Shown: in pieces, positions 47,836 through 55,893 of the stretch | Layout of the letters: each line of letters starts with the position of its first letter | Numbering within the stretch: the first letter of the stretch is position 1 | From: Acidobacteriota bacterium | Lineage (GTDB): Bacteria > Acidobacteriota > Terriglobia > Terriglobales > Acidobacteriaceae | Direction of reading: 5' to 3' | Assembly: GCA_013289765.1 (NCBI GenBank) | Contig: JABCZI010000016.1 | Span: forward strand, 1-64,000 | Length of the DNA stretch: 64,000 nucleotides | The notes under the pieces: model-generated | Seen by the model: the letters and a program-made list of their open reading frames with translations, nothing else | Told to the model about the DNA's origin: nothing | Databases searched by the model: none | Made by a program: the position numbers and the translations under genes

Positions 47836-48669
47836 TCACCCGATGCTCACCGGTTCCTCAGGTTCCGTAATCGCGGGCCGCAGCGTCAGCCAATCCGTGC
47901 GCACTCGCTCCCACTCCTGAATTAACATCCCGTGACCTTCGAAAAAACTTCGAATGCGGACCCGCTCCCAGCCCATTATCTCTTCCAGGATCGGCGCCAA
48001 CACCGCCAGGGCGCTGGTGCTCAGCACGGTGCGTTTTGCCACCTGCGAAACATGCGGCGATTCTGAAACCGCAATGGTAAAACCATCCCGCGCATTGAGC
48101 TGCAACATCACATGAATATCGGAACTGCCATCGCCAGAGTAAATAACGTGATCCGGGCCAGTGACATGCTGCGCCAGCAACTGATTGAGAACTGCAACCT
48201 TACCGTAACCCGCCGTGGCTCGAATGATCGTGTCGATCTCCCCGGAAGGCTTGTAATGGAACTCGGTGCCGAAGATGTGATCTTTCGGAACAATCCCTTC
48301 CAGCGCGGAGTAAATCACCTCGACAGGCGCCGCTGAAAGAACATAGAAATCGAAAACATATCCATCGAAGCCGCTTTCCAGAATCTGGTAAAGAAGCTGA
48401 ATGTCGCCCTTGAGGCGAATTCGCTTCCCTACCTCGTGCAGGTGTTCCTTGCGCACCTTGTTCTTAAACTCAGGATCATGAAGCAGAAGGTATGCGAGCT
48501 CAGCTCCCTGCTGCACCAGATTAATCTTCGCCATGCCTTTCGCCTTGCGCTCAAACTCGGCTGTAGGAATTCCCACCAATTCGGCGAGCACGTATCCGGA
48601 ATCGTTGAAGGTGAGCGTCTGATCGAAGTCGCTCGCGAAAATGTAGCGTTTTAAGGGCTTGTCTGCCAT
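47836..48669 (-). CDS. HAD-superfamily phosphatase (SerB/MtnX-like)
   Basis: A 277-aa cytoplasmic phosphohydrolase. Motif I DFDQTLTFND with the nucleophile Asp; motif II in YVLSAAP; motif III Lys region around YKPSGE; motif IV SGDGSSDIH with the metal-binding aspartates. The helical cap (about 30-110) fits the phosphoserine phosphatase-like class, but the first motif DFDQT instead of DFDGT leaves the substrate open. First of a two-gene minus-strand unit with the hemerythrin. Confidence 0.85.
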   Translation of the reverse strand: MADKPLKRYIFASDFDQTLTFNDSGYVLAELVGIPTAEFERKAKGMAKINLVQQGAELAYLLLHDPEFKNKVRKEHLHEVGKRIRLKGDIQLLYQILESGFDGYVFDFYVLSAAPVEVIYSALEGIVPKDHIFGTEFHYKPSGEIDTIIRATAGYGKVAVLNQLLAQHVTGPDHVIYSGDGSSDIHVMLQLNARDGFTIAVSESPHVSQVAKRTVLSTSALAVLAPILEEIMGWERVRIRSFFEGHGMLIQEWERVRTDWLTLRPAITEPEEPVSIG

Positions 48670-48990
48670 ATGATTCTTAGATTCCCGCGAAGTTTGGAAG
48701 GCCCATGAAAAGAATCGATACCGATTATATGCGACCTTGCTTAACCCATTGTTAAGAAACGGGGAATAGTTCGGCTCGGCAAATTATCTGTCCCGCCTTC
48801 AACAATAGCCAGACCCAATAAAGGAAAAAATATCCCGCTCAGGTCCGGACATCCCCGCCACGAGTGCCTTTACTAAATTCGCCGACGCGTCCAGAATAAA
48901 GAGTCCCGCTCGCGGCATCGTCAACCGCCGCGCAGGGTACACGCTGTCTTAAAGTCAGCAAAAAGCTGACGGAAAATTACAGGAGCTCTC
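48670..48990. other. Divergent intergenic region
   Basis: About 320 bases between the HAD gene and the 63-aa gene. Apart from the hairpin at 48954 and a GGAG ribosome-binding site before 48991 I see no gene, RNA or strong promoter. Confidence 0.5.
48954..48970 (+). promoter_or_regulatory. GTCAGC-AAAAA-GCTGAC hairpin in the leader of the 63-aa gene
   Basis: A perfect 6-base stem with A5 loop, ending 20 bases before the ATG at 48991 and just ahead of the ribosome-binding site. Could be a leader structure or end of a short RNA. Confidence 0.35.
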
Positions 48991-49182
48991 ATGCCAGCAT
49001 CTGGTGAACTGATCCGTTCGATGAATTATGTGGAAGACATTACGACTACATTGCGCCGCATCTGCATTTCGATTCCGGCCATGAATACGGACGAGCGCAA
49101 GCGCCTGGCCGAGAGCTTGCGTACCGCTACCAGCGCGATCAATGCCGCCGTTGCGGATCTGGAAAAGGCGGGCCCGCAGTGA
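48991..49182 (+). CDS. Small conserved-looking hypothetical protein (63 aa)
   Basis: MPASGELIRSMNYVEDITTT begins a soluble, mostly helical protein with regular hydrophobic spacing (LRRICISIPAMNTDERKRLA, then LRTATSAINAAVADLEKA). Good GGAG ribosome-binding site. Its TGA overlaps the GTG start of the dehydrogenase gene (GTGA), so the two are translationally coupled. I recognise no family; a small partner of the dehydrogenase is possible. Confidence 0.75.
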   Translation: MPASGELIRSMNYVEDITTTLRRICISIPAMNTDERKRLAESLRTATSAINAAVADLEKAGPQ

Positions 49183-50111
49183 CCCAGGTTAAAACCGTAG
49201 CGGTGATCGGCGCCGGCATCATGGGGCGCGGGATTGCTCACGCTGCTGCCATCGGCGGATACCGAACCATTCTCGAAGACTTGCTGCCCGCGGCTTTGCG
49301 CCGCGCCGAAAGTGAAATTCGAACCAATCTCGACCAAGCGGTTGCACTGGGTAAAGTTGCCGCTCCCGATGCCGAGGCCGCCCTCCATCGCCTCGAATAT
49401 GCCGGATCCGTGGAAGAAGCCGCGCGTGAAGCCGATCTGGTGATTGAAGCGGTGCCCGAAGAAATGGAGTCGAAGATTGAAATCTTCACCTTGCTCGACA
49501 AAGTCTGCCGCCCTGCCACCATTCTAGCCTCGAACACTTCTTCGCTCAGCATCACCGAAATTGCCAGCGTCACTTATCGCGCGAAGAAGTGCGTAGGCAT
49601 GCACTTCTTCAATCCGGTTCACAAAATGAAGCTGCTCGAAATCGTGCGCGCCCTCGAAACCGATGACGATACGCTGGCCACCGTGGTCGATGTGGGCCGG
49701 CGCATGGGCAAGGAAGTGGTGGTGATCAAAGAGGCGCCGGGCTTCATCACCAGCCGCATCAACGCCATGATCGGTAACGAGGCGTTCTACATGCTGCAGG
49801 AAGGAATCGCTTCCGCATCCGATATTGACAAGGCACTCAAGCTCGGCCTCAATCATCCCATGGGGCCCTTCGAGTTGGTCGACCTGGTGGGGCTCGATAC
49901 CCGCTTGAACATTCTCGAATATCTGCACAAATCTCTGGGAGACAAATATCGTCCCGCGCCGTTGCTGGTGCAATACGTCAAGGCAGGTCGGCTGGGACGA
50001 AAATCGGGTCGCGGCGTCTATGAATATCCCGAAACCCCGGCGGATGCGACGGCCGCTGAATCTGCGTCTCAGGAAAGAGCGGGCACGCTCGCTGGAATCA
50101 AACCCTCGTAG
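49179..50111 (+). CDS. 3-hydroxyacyl-CoA (3-hydroxybutyryl-CoA) dehydrogenase
   Basis: NAD-dependent oxidation of 3-hydroxyacyl-CoA in beta-oxidation or butyrate/PHB metabolism. The product is 310 aa from a GTG. Rossmann motif GAGIMGRGIAHAAAIGGY, EAVPEEMESK, SNTSSLSITEIA, the catalytic His in GMHFFNPVHKMKLLEIV, and GFITSRINAM. The C-terminal domain has GLNHPMGPFELVDLVGLDT. A short Ala/Glu tail follows. The product joins with the acyl-CoA dehydrogenase near the window end as evidence of fatty-acid or amino-acid chain oxidation. Confidence 0.95.
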   Translation: MTQVKTVAVIGAGIMGRGIAHAAAIGGYRTILEDLLPAALRRAESEIRTNLDQAVALGKVAAPDAEAALHRLEYAGSVEEAAREADLVIEAVPEEMESKIEIFTLLDKVCRPATILASNTSSLSITEIASVTYRAKKCVGMHFFNPVHKMKLLEIVRALETDDDTLATVVDVGRRMGKEVVVIKEAPGFITSRINAMIGNEAFYMLQEGIASASDIDKALKLGLNHPMGPFELVDLVGLDTRLNILEYLHKSLGDKYRPAPLLVQYVKAGRLGRKSGRGVYEYPETPADATAAESASQERAGTLAGIKPS

Positions 50112-50117
50112 CGCCTT

Positions 50118-51260
50118 TCATCGCGTGGCTGGCCTGCGCCCAAAGCTTAATCCAGATAGAGCCCCGCTTTTCTCCTCCTCAATTCCCTTGCTTGCGATCA
50201 AGACCTGAAAGCTTTCGCCCATACCGGCAGGCGTGACCAGATGCTTGAGCTGCAGCGCGACCTTAGCGCGCTCTTGGGGCAAGCGGCTTTCTTCAAAGGC
50301 ATCGGCAAATTGATTGGCTTCGCCAATTCCCATCAAGAATTGAGATTGCGTAACCAGTTTGTGCGTATGCATGCCATGCTTTTCAGCGGCAGCAGCGAGC
50401 GCAGTGAAGTTTACGTCGGCCGTGATGTCCTGCTCGCCGGGGGCTTCATAAGGATTGGCGCCGATAGAGTGCTGACGAAGACTCTTGATCGTTCCGCGAT
50501 GTCGGCCTGCAAGCTGCTCTTCGCGGGTATAACCGTAATCAATCGCGATGAAGAATCCACGCTGGATCTTGGCGGCGATGCGATCCATGAATTGCCGTGC
50601 AGCGAGAGGCGCTTCGACCCGCTCTTCGTTATCGTTCTCTGGATGTACTGAATATCTATCGAGGAATTCAAGTTCTTCGACTGAAGCTTTCACCCAGGTT
50701 TCAACGAAATGTCCCCCGCGTGCGTCGATGCGCAGAGACCCTTCCGCGCTAAGGATTTCTACCGGCAGGGCATCAAAGAATTCGTTGGCAAACACGATCG
50801 CAGGCCCCGCCCCGATCTCCAGCGAATCAAATGTCGCGAATTCCGCCTTCCCCGATTCGAAGCGATGCGCCAGATTCTCGCTCATGCGTGCGCGCAACGC
50901 GGGTGAGCGTTCAATCAGCACGTAGCGCAGTGCACGGAAGAAGTCAGGAAATTTCTTTTCCGACCAGTCGAGTACGTCCTGTGCAAACAGCCCGCGGCCC
51001 GGGCCAGGTTCGATCAGTTCGACGTGCGCAGGCGAGCCGAGAGCACGCCACATTTCATCGAACTGCCGGGCCAGAAGCCGCCCAAAGACGGCGTGCACAT
51101 CACTCGACGTGTAAAAATCCCCGGCCTTGCCGAACTGCTGCGCATTTCTCGAATAATAGCCGAGCTCAGGCTCATACAGGCAAAGCTCCATATAGCGCGA
51201 GAACGGAATGGGGCCGCGCTCGCGGATTTCCTCTTCGATTTTCTGCCGCAGAAAATTCAC
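50118..51260 (-). CDS. MidA/NDUFAF7-type SAM-dependent methyltransferase
   Basis: Class I methyltransferase of the DUF185/COG1565 family; the mitochondrial member methylates an arginine of complex I subunit NDUFS2. The product is 380 aa. N-terminal PIPFSRYMELCLYEPELGYY and AGDFYTSSDVHAVFG are family signatures; SAM motif ELIEPGPGRGLFAQDVL; later FANEFFDALPVEI and IDYGYTREE. Starts with GTG at 51260, overlapping the stop of the 100-aa gene by 4 bases. Substrate in this organism unknown; no nuo genes are nearby. Confidence 0.9.
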   Translation of the reverse strand: MNFLRQKIEEEIRERGPIPFSRYMELCLYEPELGYYSRNAQQFGKAGDFYTSSDVHAVFGRLLARQFDEMWRALGSPAHVELIEPGPGRGLFAQDVLDWSEKKFPDFFRALRYVLIERSPALRARMSENLAHRFESGKAEFATFDSLEIGAGPAIVFANEFFDALPVEILSAEGSLRIDARGGHFVETWVKASVEELEFLDRYSVHPENDNEERVEAPLAARQFMDRIAAKIQRGFFIAIDYGYTREEQLAGRHRGTIKSLRQHSIGANPYEAPGEQDITADVNFTALAAAAEKHGMHTHKLVTQSQFLMGIGEANQFADAFEESRLPQERAKVALQLKHLVTPAGMGESFQVLIASKGIEEEKSGALSGLSFGRRPATR

Positions 51261-51559
51261 AGGTCGTTCCGGCGACGCTCGGCGCGGTCTTGTGGCGTTC
51301 GGATAAACATCTCGACAAAGTAGTCGTGCAGCGCGTCATAAAGCTGGCGCTGGAAGCTCCACTCGAACTGCGGATGGTCCAAATCGCGGGGATGGAGATC
51401 GAAATAATAGGTGTGCACCGGTACATATGTGTCCTTGAACTGGATGATGATTTCGACGCCTTCGCCCTTCGACCGTGCCGAGAAGTTCAAAAGAGGATGT
51501 TCGTACAGGCGCAGTTGGGCGAGGACGCGGTCAAGACGTGTGGTGGCAGTTTCGGGCAC
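51257..51559 (-). CDS. Conserved-looking hypothetical protein (100 aa)
   Basis: A soluble, acidic and aromatic-rich 100-aa protein beginning MPETATTRLDRVLAQLRLYE, with VHTYYFDLHPRDLDHPQFEW and a charged C-terminus (RTPQDRAERRRNDL). No signal peptide, metal motif or membrane segment. Its stop overlaps the start of the MidA-like gene (GTGA), so the two are co-translated. I do not recognise a family. Confidence 0.75.
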   Translation of the reverse strand: MPETATTRLDRVLAQLRLYEHPLLNFSARSKGEGVEIIIQFKDTYVPVHTYYFDLHPRDLDHPQFEWSFQRQLYDALHDYFVEMFIRTPQDRAERRRNDL

Positions 51560-51656
51560 AATGGGATTGTAAAGCAGATGATCGAGGGGTTCGGCGATGT
51601 TTGCCGGGCGACCTGAGAGATTAGTAAGAATTCCCAGTACAGCCGTCGAGTTGCAA

Positions 51657-51742
51657 GGGGTCCCCTTCGGCTTCGCTCAGGGCAGGCTTTCGACTACGTG
51701 GTTGCTTCTCTTCGCGAAACAACCACTTCGCTCGGATGACAT
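51657..51742 (-). repeat. Dispersed intergenic repeat, copy 5 (long, inverted)
   Basis: On the minus strand it starts ATGTCATCCGAGCGAAGTGG and ends GAAGCCGAAGGGGACCCCTT, with GCCTGCCCTGAGCGAAG in the middle as in copy 2. It contains a perfect stem GTGGTTG/CAACCAC (51698-51704 with 51720-51726) around a TTCGCGAA palindrome. It fills most of the gap before the permease genes end. Confidence 0.7.
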
Positions 51743-51754
51743 CGGTGATGGGGA

Positions 51755-52993
51755 TTATTCGTAGCGCAGCGCCTCAATCGGATTCAGCCTCGCCGCCTTA
51801 ATCGCTGGCAACATCCCACTAATGATTCCTACAAAGCTCAGAATTACGGTCGACCAGATCAGAGTTGCCGAGTCAATGTAAAGATGGATGTCGCCCTCGT
51901 TGGCATCTTCAATAAAAGCGCTCCACAGCGTGAGCGAACCCACGCTCCAGGAGACAAGATAAGCAAGCGCCACTCCCAACAGTCCGCCCAGAACTGTGAT
52001 CACCAATGCTTCGGCGAGAAACTGGAAAAGAATATGCCAGCGCCGGGCTCCCAGAGCCTTTTCAACTCCAATTTCCCGCGTGCGCTGCGTTACCGAAACC
52101 AGCATGATGTTCATCAGGCCCACGCCGCCAATGCCGAGCGTAAGCATACCGATAAATCCCAACAGTATCTTAATGCCCACCGTGATCACGCTAAGATCGG
52201 CAAGGTCTTTCACCGCGTCGAAGACGAACACGGCGCGGTCGTCCTTGGGATTGAAATTGTGATGAAATGCCATGGAGTTCCGAACGGCCATGACCACCTT
52301 GCTGTGGTCGCCTTCGTAATCCATAAATATGCCGTCAAGATAATAGTTATTCTTCAGATCGCTCATCGCGCTGTAAGGCACATAAACCAGCGAGTTCATG
52401 TCCTCGTCGCCGTTAGAAATTGTGTGCCGCAACACCGCGATCACTTTGTAGGAAATTCCGTCAATGCGAACACTCTCGCCAAGGGCATTTTGACCGGAGA
52501 AAAGTTTCTTCTTCACCGTGGATCCGATCACCGCCACTCGAGTGTGTGTGAAGTCTTCCTGCTCGCCATAAAACGCACCTTCACCCACATCGAGAGCGCG
52601 AATCTTTTCGTAGCTCGAGTAAACCCCATGAACCCCATAATTTCCGCTGCGCGTTCCGTAGGAGACCAGGCTTTGCTTATCTACTTCAGGAGAAATGCGC
52701 GTGAGCGTGGGGCATTCAGAGCGCAGGTAGTCGAGATCTTCTCGGGTCAAGCGGACCTGCATCCCTGCCTTCGTGCCGCCCGCTTGCAGAGAAGTGTGTC
52801 CTGGAAAAACCCCAACCAGATTGCCACCAAACGTGCGGAAGGCAACCATCAACGCATTCTGAAATCCCGAACCATAAGCCAGCAGCAACACCACCGTAGC
52901 AATTCCCCAAGCCATGCCTAGCATGGTAAGGATCGACCGGCGGCGGTTGTGCTTCAGCGCGTTGAAAGCCTGAGTGCCTAAGTCCCCCAGCAT
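51755..52993 (-). CDS. FtsX/MacB-type ABC transporter permease (second of pair)
   Basis: A 412-aa membrane protein of the MacB/LolE type, which works by mechanotransmission on periplasmic substrates rather than by classical transport. One N-terminal membrane helix (about 19-42, SILTMLGMAWGIATVVLLLA), a large periplasmic MacB_PCD domain (about 45-265), then three helices with the signature GIGGVGLMNIMLVSVTQRTREIGVEKALGARR. ATG 52993 has AGGAG upstream and follows the first permease stop by 2 bases. The frame upstream of 52993 is shadow. No ABC ATPase lies beside it. Confidence 0.92.
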   Translation of the reverse strand: MLGDLGTQAFNALKHNRRRSILTMLGMAWGIATVVLLLAYGSGFQNALMVAFRTFGGNLVGVFPGHTSLQAGGTKAGMQVRLTREDLDYLRSECPTLTRISPEVDKQSLVSYGTRSGNYGVHGVYSSYEKIRALDVGEGAFYGEQEDFTHTRVAVIGSTVKKKLFSGQNALGESVRIDGISYKVIAVLRHTISNGDEDMNSLVYVPYSAMSDLKNNYYLDGIFMDYEGDHSKVVMAVRNSMAFHHNFNPKDDRAVFVFDAVKDLADLSVITVGIKILLGFIGMLTLGIGGVGLMNIMLVSVTQRTREIGVEKALGARRWHILFQFLAEALVITVLGGLLGVALAYLVSWSVGSLTLWSAFIEDANEGDIHLYIDSATLIWSTVILSFVGIISGMLPAIKAARLNPIEALRYE

Positions 52994-52995
52994 AG

Positions 52996-54243
52996 CTACT
53001 CCTGCCTCAACGCTTCCACGGGAGGAAGCAGCGCTGCTTGGCGCGCAGGATAAAGGCCCGCAGCAATTCCTGCCAGCGACAGCGAAACAATCGCGACAAT
53101 CGCCGAGGCCGGCACGATCCGCGGCGTATCGAATCCCTCCGGCGCAGGCAATTGCGCCAGCAGAGCCACGAATGCGCTGCAGATCGCCAGTCCAATCCCT
53201 CCGCTCAGCGCGGTAAGAAATGCGCCTTCCACAAAAAACTGCGTCAGGATGTTGCGGTGCGTCGCCCCCAAAGCCTTGCGCAGCCCGATTTCCCGGGTGC
53301 GTTCCGTCACCGACACCAGCATGATATTGATGACCCCAATGCCTCCCAGCCCCAGCGTAACGACCCCAACCACACCTAAGAACCAATCCATGGCATCAAG
53401 AATCTTCGCCACGCGGATGGACCCATCAATGGTGTCCCAGTCCTCGAAAGCGTCATCTATTTTGGCATCGAAGCCGTGGAGCCGTGCAATCGTGGCGTGA
53501 ACTTCGTTCTTGGCTTCGACGTGCAATTCTTTCTTAATTGGACGGTAGTTGATGAAGGAAATCGCATTCTCCGTGTTCTGCGCGGTGAGCGGGAAGATGC
53601 GGCGCATGGTTTCGAAGGGCACAAAAATACGGTGATTGGTGCCGTTCTGGCCCTCTTTGCCGATCTTTGGAATCACCCCGATAATTTTAAAATCCAGGTC
53701 GTTGAGCAGGATGGTGCTGCCGACCGCAGCTTCTCCGGGAAACATATTCTTAAGCAATTCCCAGCCCACCACGGCAACCCGGCGATGCTGAGTGTTGTCC
53801 TCGTCGTTAAACCAGCGTCCTGGCTCGATGGGAGTATTGCGGATCTGGTTGTACTCCGGAACCACACCGAACACTTGGCCGCTGGTCGACCCGTAATCGC
53901 TTACAGCGCGAATGTCGTCGCGTTCCAGCACCGGCGAAACCGCTCGCAGAAATCTGGAATTATCGCGAATGGCGAAATAGTCGCCGTAGGTCAGATGATA
54001 AGTCTGCCCTGATTGATAACTGCCGGCAACGGCGGGGATACGCCCCGGGAAGACAAACATTATGTCTTGACCCAGTTCAGCAAGATTCTTGTCCTGACCA
54101 CTGCGGAACCCTTCCCCCAGGCCCACTAGCAGCAGCAAAGATCCCACGCCCCATGCAATTCCAAACATGGTTAGGAACGAGCGTAACTTGTGCGCCCAAA
54201 GAGTGGCGAGCGACTGCCGCACGATGTCGAGAAGTATCCGCAT
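52996..54243 (-). CDS. FtsX/MacB-type ABC transporter permease (first of pair)
   Basis: A 415-aa protein from the ATG at 54243 (GTG at 54258 would add five residues) with the same layout as its neighbour: N-terminal helix (about 20-45), periplasmic domain (about 45-275), and three helices with GLGGIGVINIMLVSVTERTREIGLRKALGATHRNIL. Sequence similarity between the two is clear but far from identity, suggesting an old duplication and a heterodimeric transporter. A strong hairpin covers the leader just before the start. The cognate ATPase and any membrane-fusion protein are not in the window. Confidence 0.92.
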   Translation of the reverse strand: MRILLDIVRQSLATLWAHKLRSFLTMFGIAWGVGSLLLLVGLGEGFRSGQDKNLAELGQDIMFVFPGRIPAVAGSYQSGQTYHLTYGDYFAIRDNSRFLRAVSPVLERDDIRAVSDYGSTSGQVFGVVPEYNQIRNTPIEPGRWFNDEDNTQHRRVAVVGWELLKNMFPGEAAVGSTILLNDLDFKIIGVIPKIGKEGQNGTNHRIFVPFETMRRIFPLTAQNTENAISFINYRPIKKELHVEAKNEVHATIARLHGFDAKIDDAFEDWDTIDGSIRVAKILDAMDWFLGVVGVVTLGLGGIGVINIMLVSVTERTREIGLRKALGATHRNILTQFFVEGAFLTALSGGIGLAICSAFVALLAQLPAPEGFDTPRIVPASAIVAIVSLSLAGIAAGLYPARQAALLPPVEALRQE

Positions 54244-54252
54244 AATTTGATA

Positions 54253-54278
54253 CCCCACGCCTCCGGAGAGGCGTGGGG
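54253..54278 (-). promoter_or_regulatory. Perfect 10-base hairpin in the leader of the permease pair
   Basis: CCCCACGCCT (54253-54262) pairs perfectly with AGGCGTGGGG (54269-54278), with a 6-base loop. In the mRNA it ends 9 bases before the ATG and includes GGAGG, so it could hide a ribosome-binding site or end an upstream transcript. No T-tract follows. Confidence 0.5.
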
Positions 54279-54526
54279 CCCGATAATCGCCTGGCGAGGG
54301 GTCTCAATCCCGCCCGACGATCTGCTGATTAACGATCTGAAGATTGATACGCAGCCGGGTCACGCGAAGTTCCCTGCTGTCGTTACCTACTTAGTTAGGT
54401 ACTTAGACCCTGAGGACGCGAAAAAGGTTAGCCGAGCCCATGGATCGAATGATTCGTGATTAGAAGATTAGAGAACCGATGGGAAATTGGATTTGGACAA
54501 GAGTTGGATAAGAGAAGGGTTGAAAA

Positions 54527-54865
54527 CTAGAACTCGAAGTACCCTCCACCCGGCGACGGGCGAGACCCGCCCTCAGTGCCGGTAGCCGGCAACAATCCCA
54601 GAACTCCGCTCAAGCTTTCCCATGCGGCCCGGTTGAGCGAGGGGTCTGACGCGACCAGATCCCGAATCATCTCCCACGCAGTCGTGTTCAGCGCGCCCTC
54701 CGGCGGTGGTCCCATGGCCAACGAAACACAGCACTGCGGACAAAAAGAAATGCGATGCGCCCCCGACTTTTGCCGTGGTTTGATTCCTACGGTCTGCGCA
54801 AACATGTAGAGCGCAACCGACTTCTGTCCGGGCTGAAGCTCCCGGCTACAGCGAAGGCAATGCAT
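54527..54865 (-). CDS. Small zinc-ribbon-like hypothetical protein
   Basis: A 112-aa protein from the ATG at 54865, preceded by GGAG. Two cysteine pairs, CLRC (residues 3-6) and CPQCC (about 42-46), suggest a zinc ribbon. A C-terminal half follows (ALNTTAWEMIRDLVASDPSL) with a Gly/Pro-rich tail ending GGGYFEF. The frame is open far upstream but that part is shadow-like. Divergent from the Nudix gene; 268 bases separate it from the permease pair downstream. Function unknown. Confidence 0.65.
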   Translation of the reverse strand: MHCLRCSRELQPGQKSVALYMFAQTVGIKPRQKSGAHRISFCPQCCVSLAMGPPPEGALNTTAWEMIRDLVASDPSLNRAAWESLSGVLGLLPATGTEGGSRPSPGGGYFEF

Positions 54866-55056
54866 GTTCTCCAAGCAACTCCCCCGGCGGCAGCTTGCGG
54901 GCTGCAAATGTAAATATTGTCTGCCCCAATCCCCGAGGCGCAAGTACATAAAGGGATTCCCGGCCAACTTCCTCCGGCCGGCACAAGCGGCCACAGGCCA
55001 CAGGGAACCAATCTGTGCTCTAGGCACCGCCGCGGTAAATCGTGCACTCTGTTGCG

Positions 55057-55878
55057 ATGAGGAATGTGCGCAATCCACAGCCGACCCGGACTCAGGTCCC
55101 CGCATCAGTGCGCGGATCGGCAAAATTTGTTCGCCTGTCGCACCTCCGCAAATTAAGTGAATGCGAACAGGTCGCCGCCGTTTGCTACCGGATGCGCCGC
55201 GAGAGCATTGAATTCCTGCTGGTCCGGACGCGCGGCAGCCGACGCTGGACCTTTCCCAAAGGCAACTCCGAACCCGGGATGACCCACGCCCACGCCGCGG
55301 CCCTTGAAGCATTCGAGGAAGCTGGCGTGCACGGCCGAATCGAAGAAGTTTCCTTCGCCCGCTATTTTGGCCGCAAGCGTGTTCTTAATTCCAACGCCCG
55401 CTCGGTCGAAAAAGAGTTGCTGGTCAATGCCCATCTCTGCGAAGTGTTACGGCTCGGCGCTCCCAAGGAATCCAACCGGAAGCGAACCTGGTTCAGTGCC
55501 GGCGACGCGAGGCAGCACTTGCAGGAAGGCCGTAAGCGTGCCGAGGCAGCCGCATTCGCTCGCGTGCTCGACAAAGCGGTAGAGAGAATCAAGAATCAAA
55601 AGGAAACAAATATCGAAGAAGAAGTTCGTCAGGACCGCGATTTTTTTGTACCGACCGCCCGGCAGAGAGATCCGCTGAACCAGGTACTTTTTGAACCGGC
55701 TGGGGAAGCGGTTTTAGTGCCGCATCGTCGGCTTCAGGCCAGCCAGATCCAGCACGCCTCCGTGCCCTTCGCCGAGACTCAACCGCGCAAGCTCTTGGAC
55801 TGCGAAGTCCTGCAATTCGCCGCACCCTTCCCCGCCAGGAAGAAGCCGAAAGCATTGGGTGCCGGCGCCCGAAGCTAA
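55057..55878 (+). CDS. Nudix hydrolase with long C-terminal extension
   Basis: Hydrolyses nucleoside-diphosphate-linked compounds. The product is 273 aa from the ATG at 55057; a GTG at 55042 is possible. The Nudix domain is about 35-165: VCYRMRRESIEFLLVRTRGSR, then the box PKGNSEPGMTHAHAAALEAFEEAGV. The catalytic E-x-x-E-E core is present, but the usual Arg of REUXEE is Leu and the first Glu is Met. WTFPKGN resembles the diphosphoinositol/Ap-nA hydrolase branch. The last 110 residues are polar and of no recognised family. Converges with the M1-like gene. Confidence 0.82.
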   Translation: MRNVRNPQPTRTQVPASVRGSAKFVRLSHLRKLSECEQVAAVCYRMRRESIEFLLVRTRGSRRWTFPKGNSEPGMTHAHAAALEAFEEAGVHGRIEEVSFARYFGRKRVLNSNARSVEKELLVNAHLCEVLRLGAPKESNRKRTWFSAGDARQHLQEGRKRAEAAAFARVLDKAVERIKNQKETNIEEEVRQDRDFFVPTARQRDPLNQVLFEPAGEAVLVPHRRLQASQIQHASVPFAETQPRKLLDCEVLQFAAPFPARKKPKALGAGARS

Positions 55879-55893
55879 CTCAACTCTGCTCGA

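Noticed and set aside
54190-54459. 89-codon plus-strand frame in the gap upstream of the permease pair
   Set aside because: Begins inside the permease gene on the opposite strand, has no ribosome-binding site and no recognisable domain.
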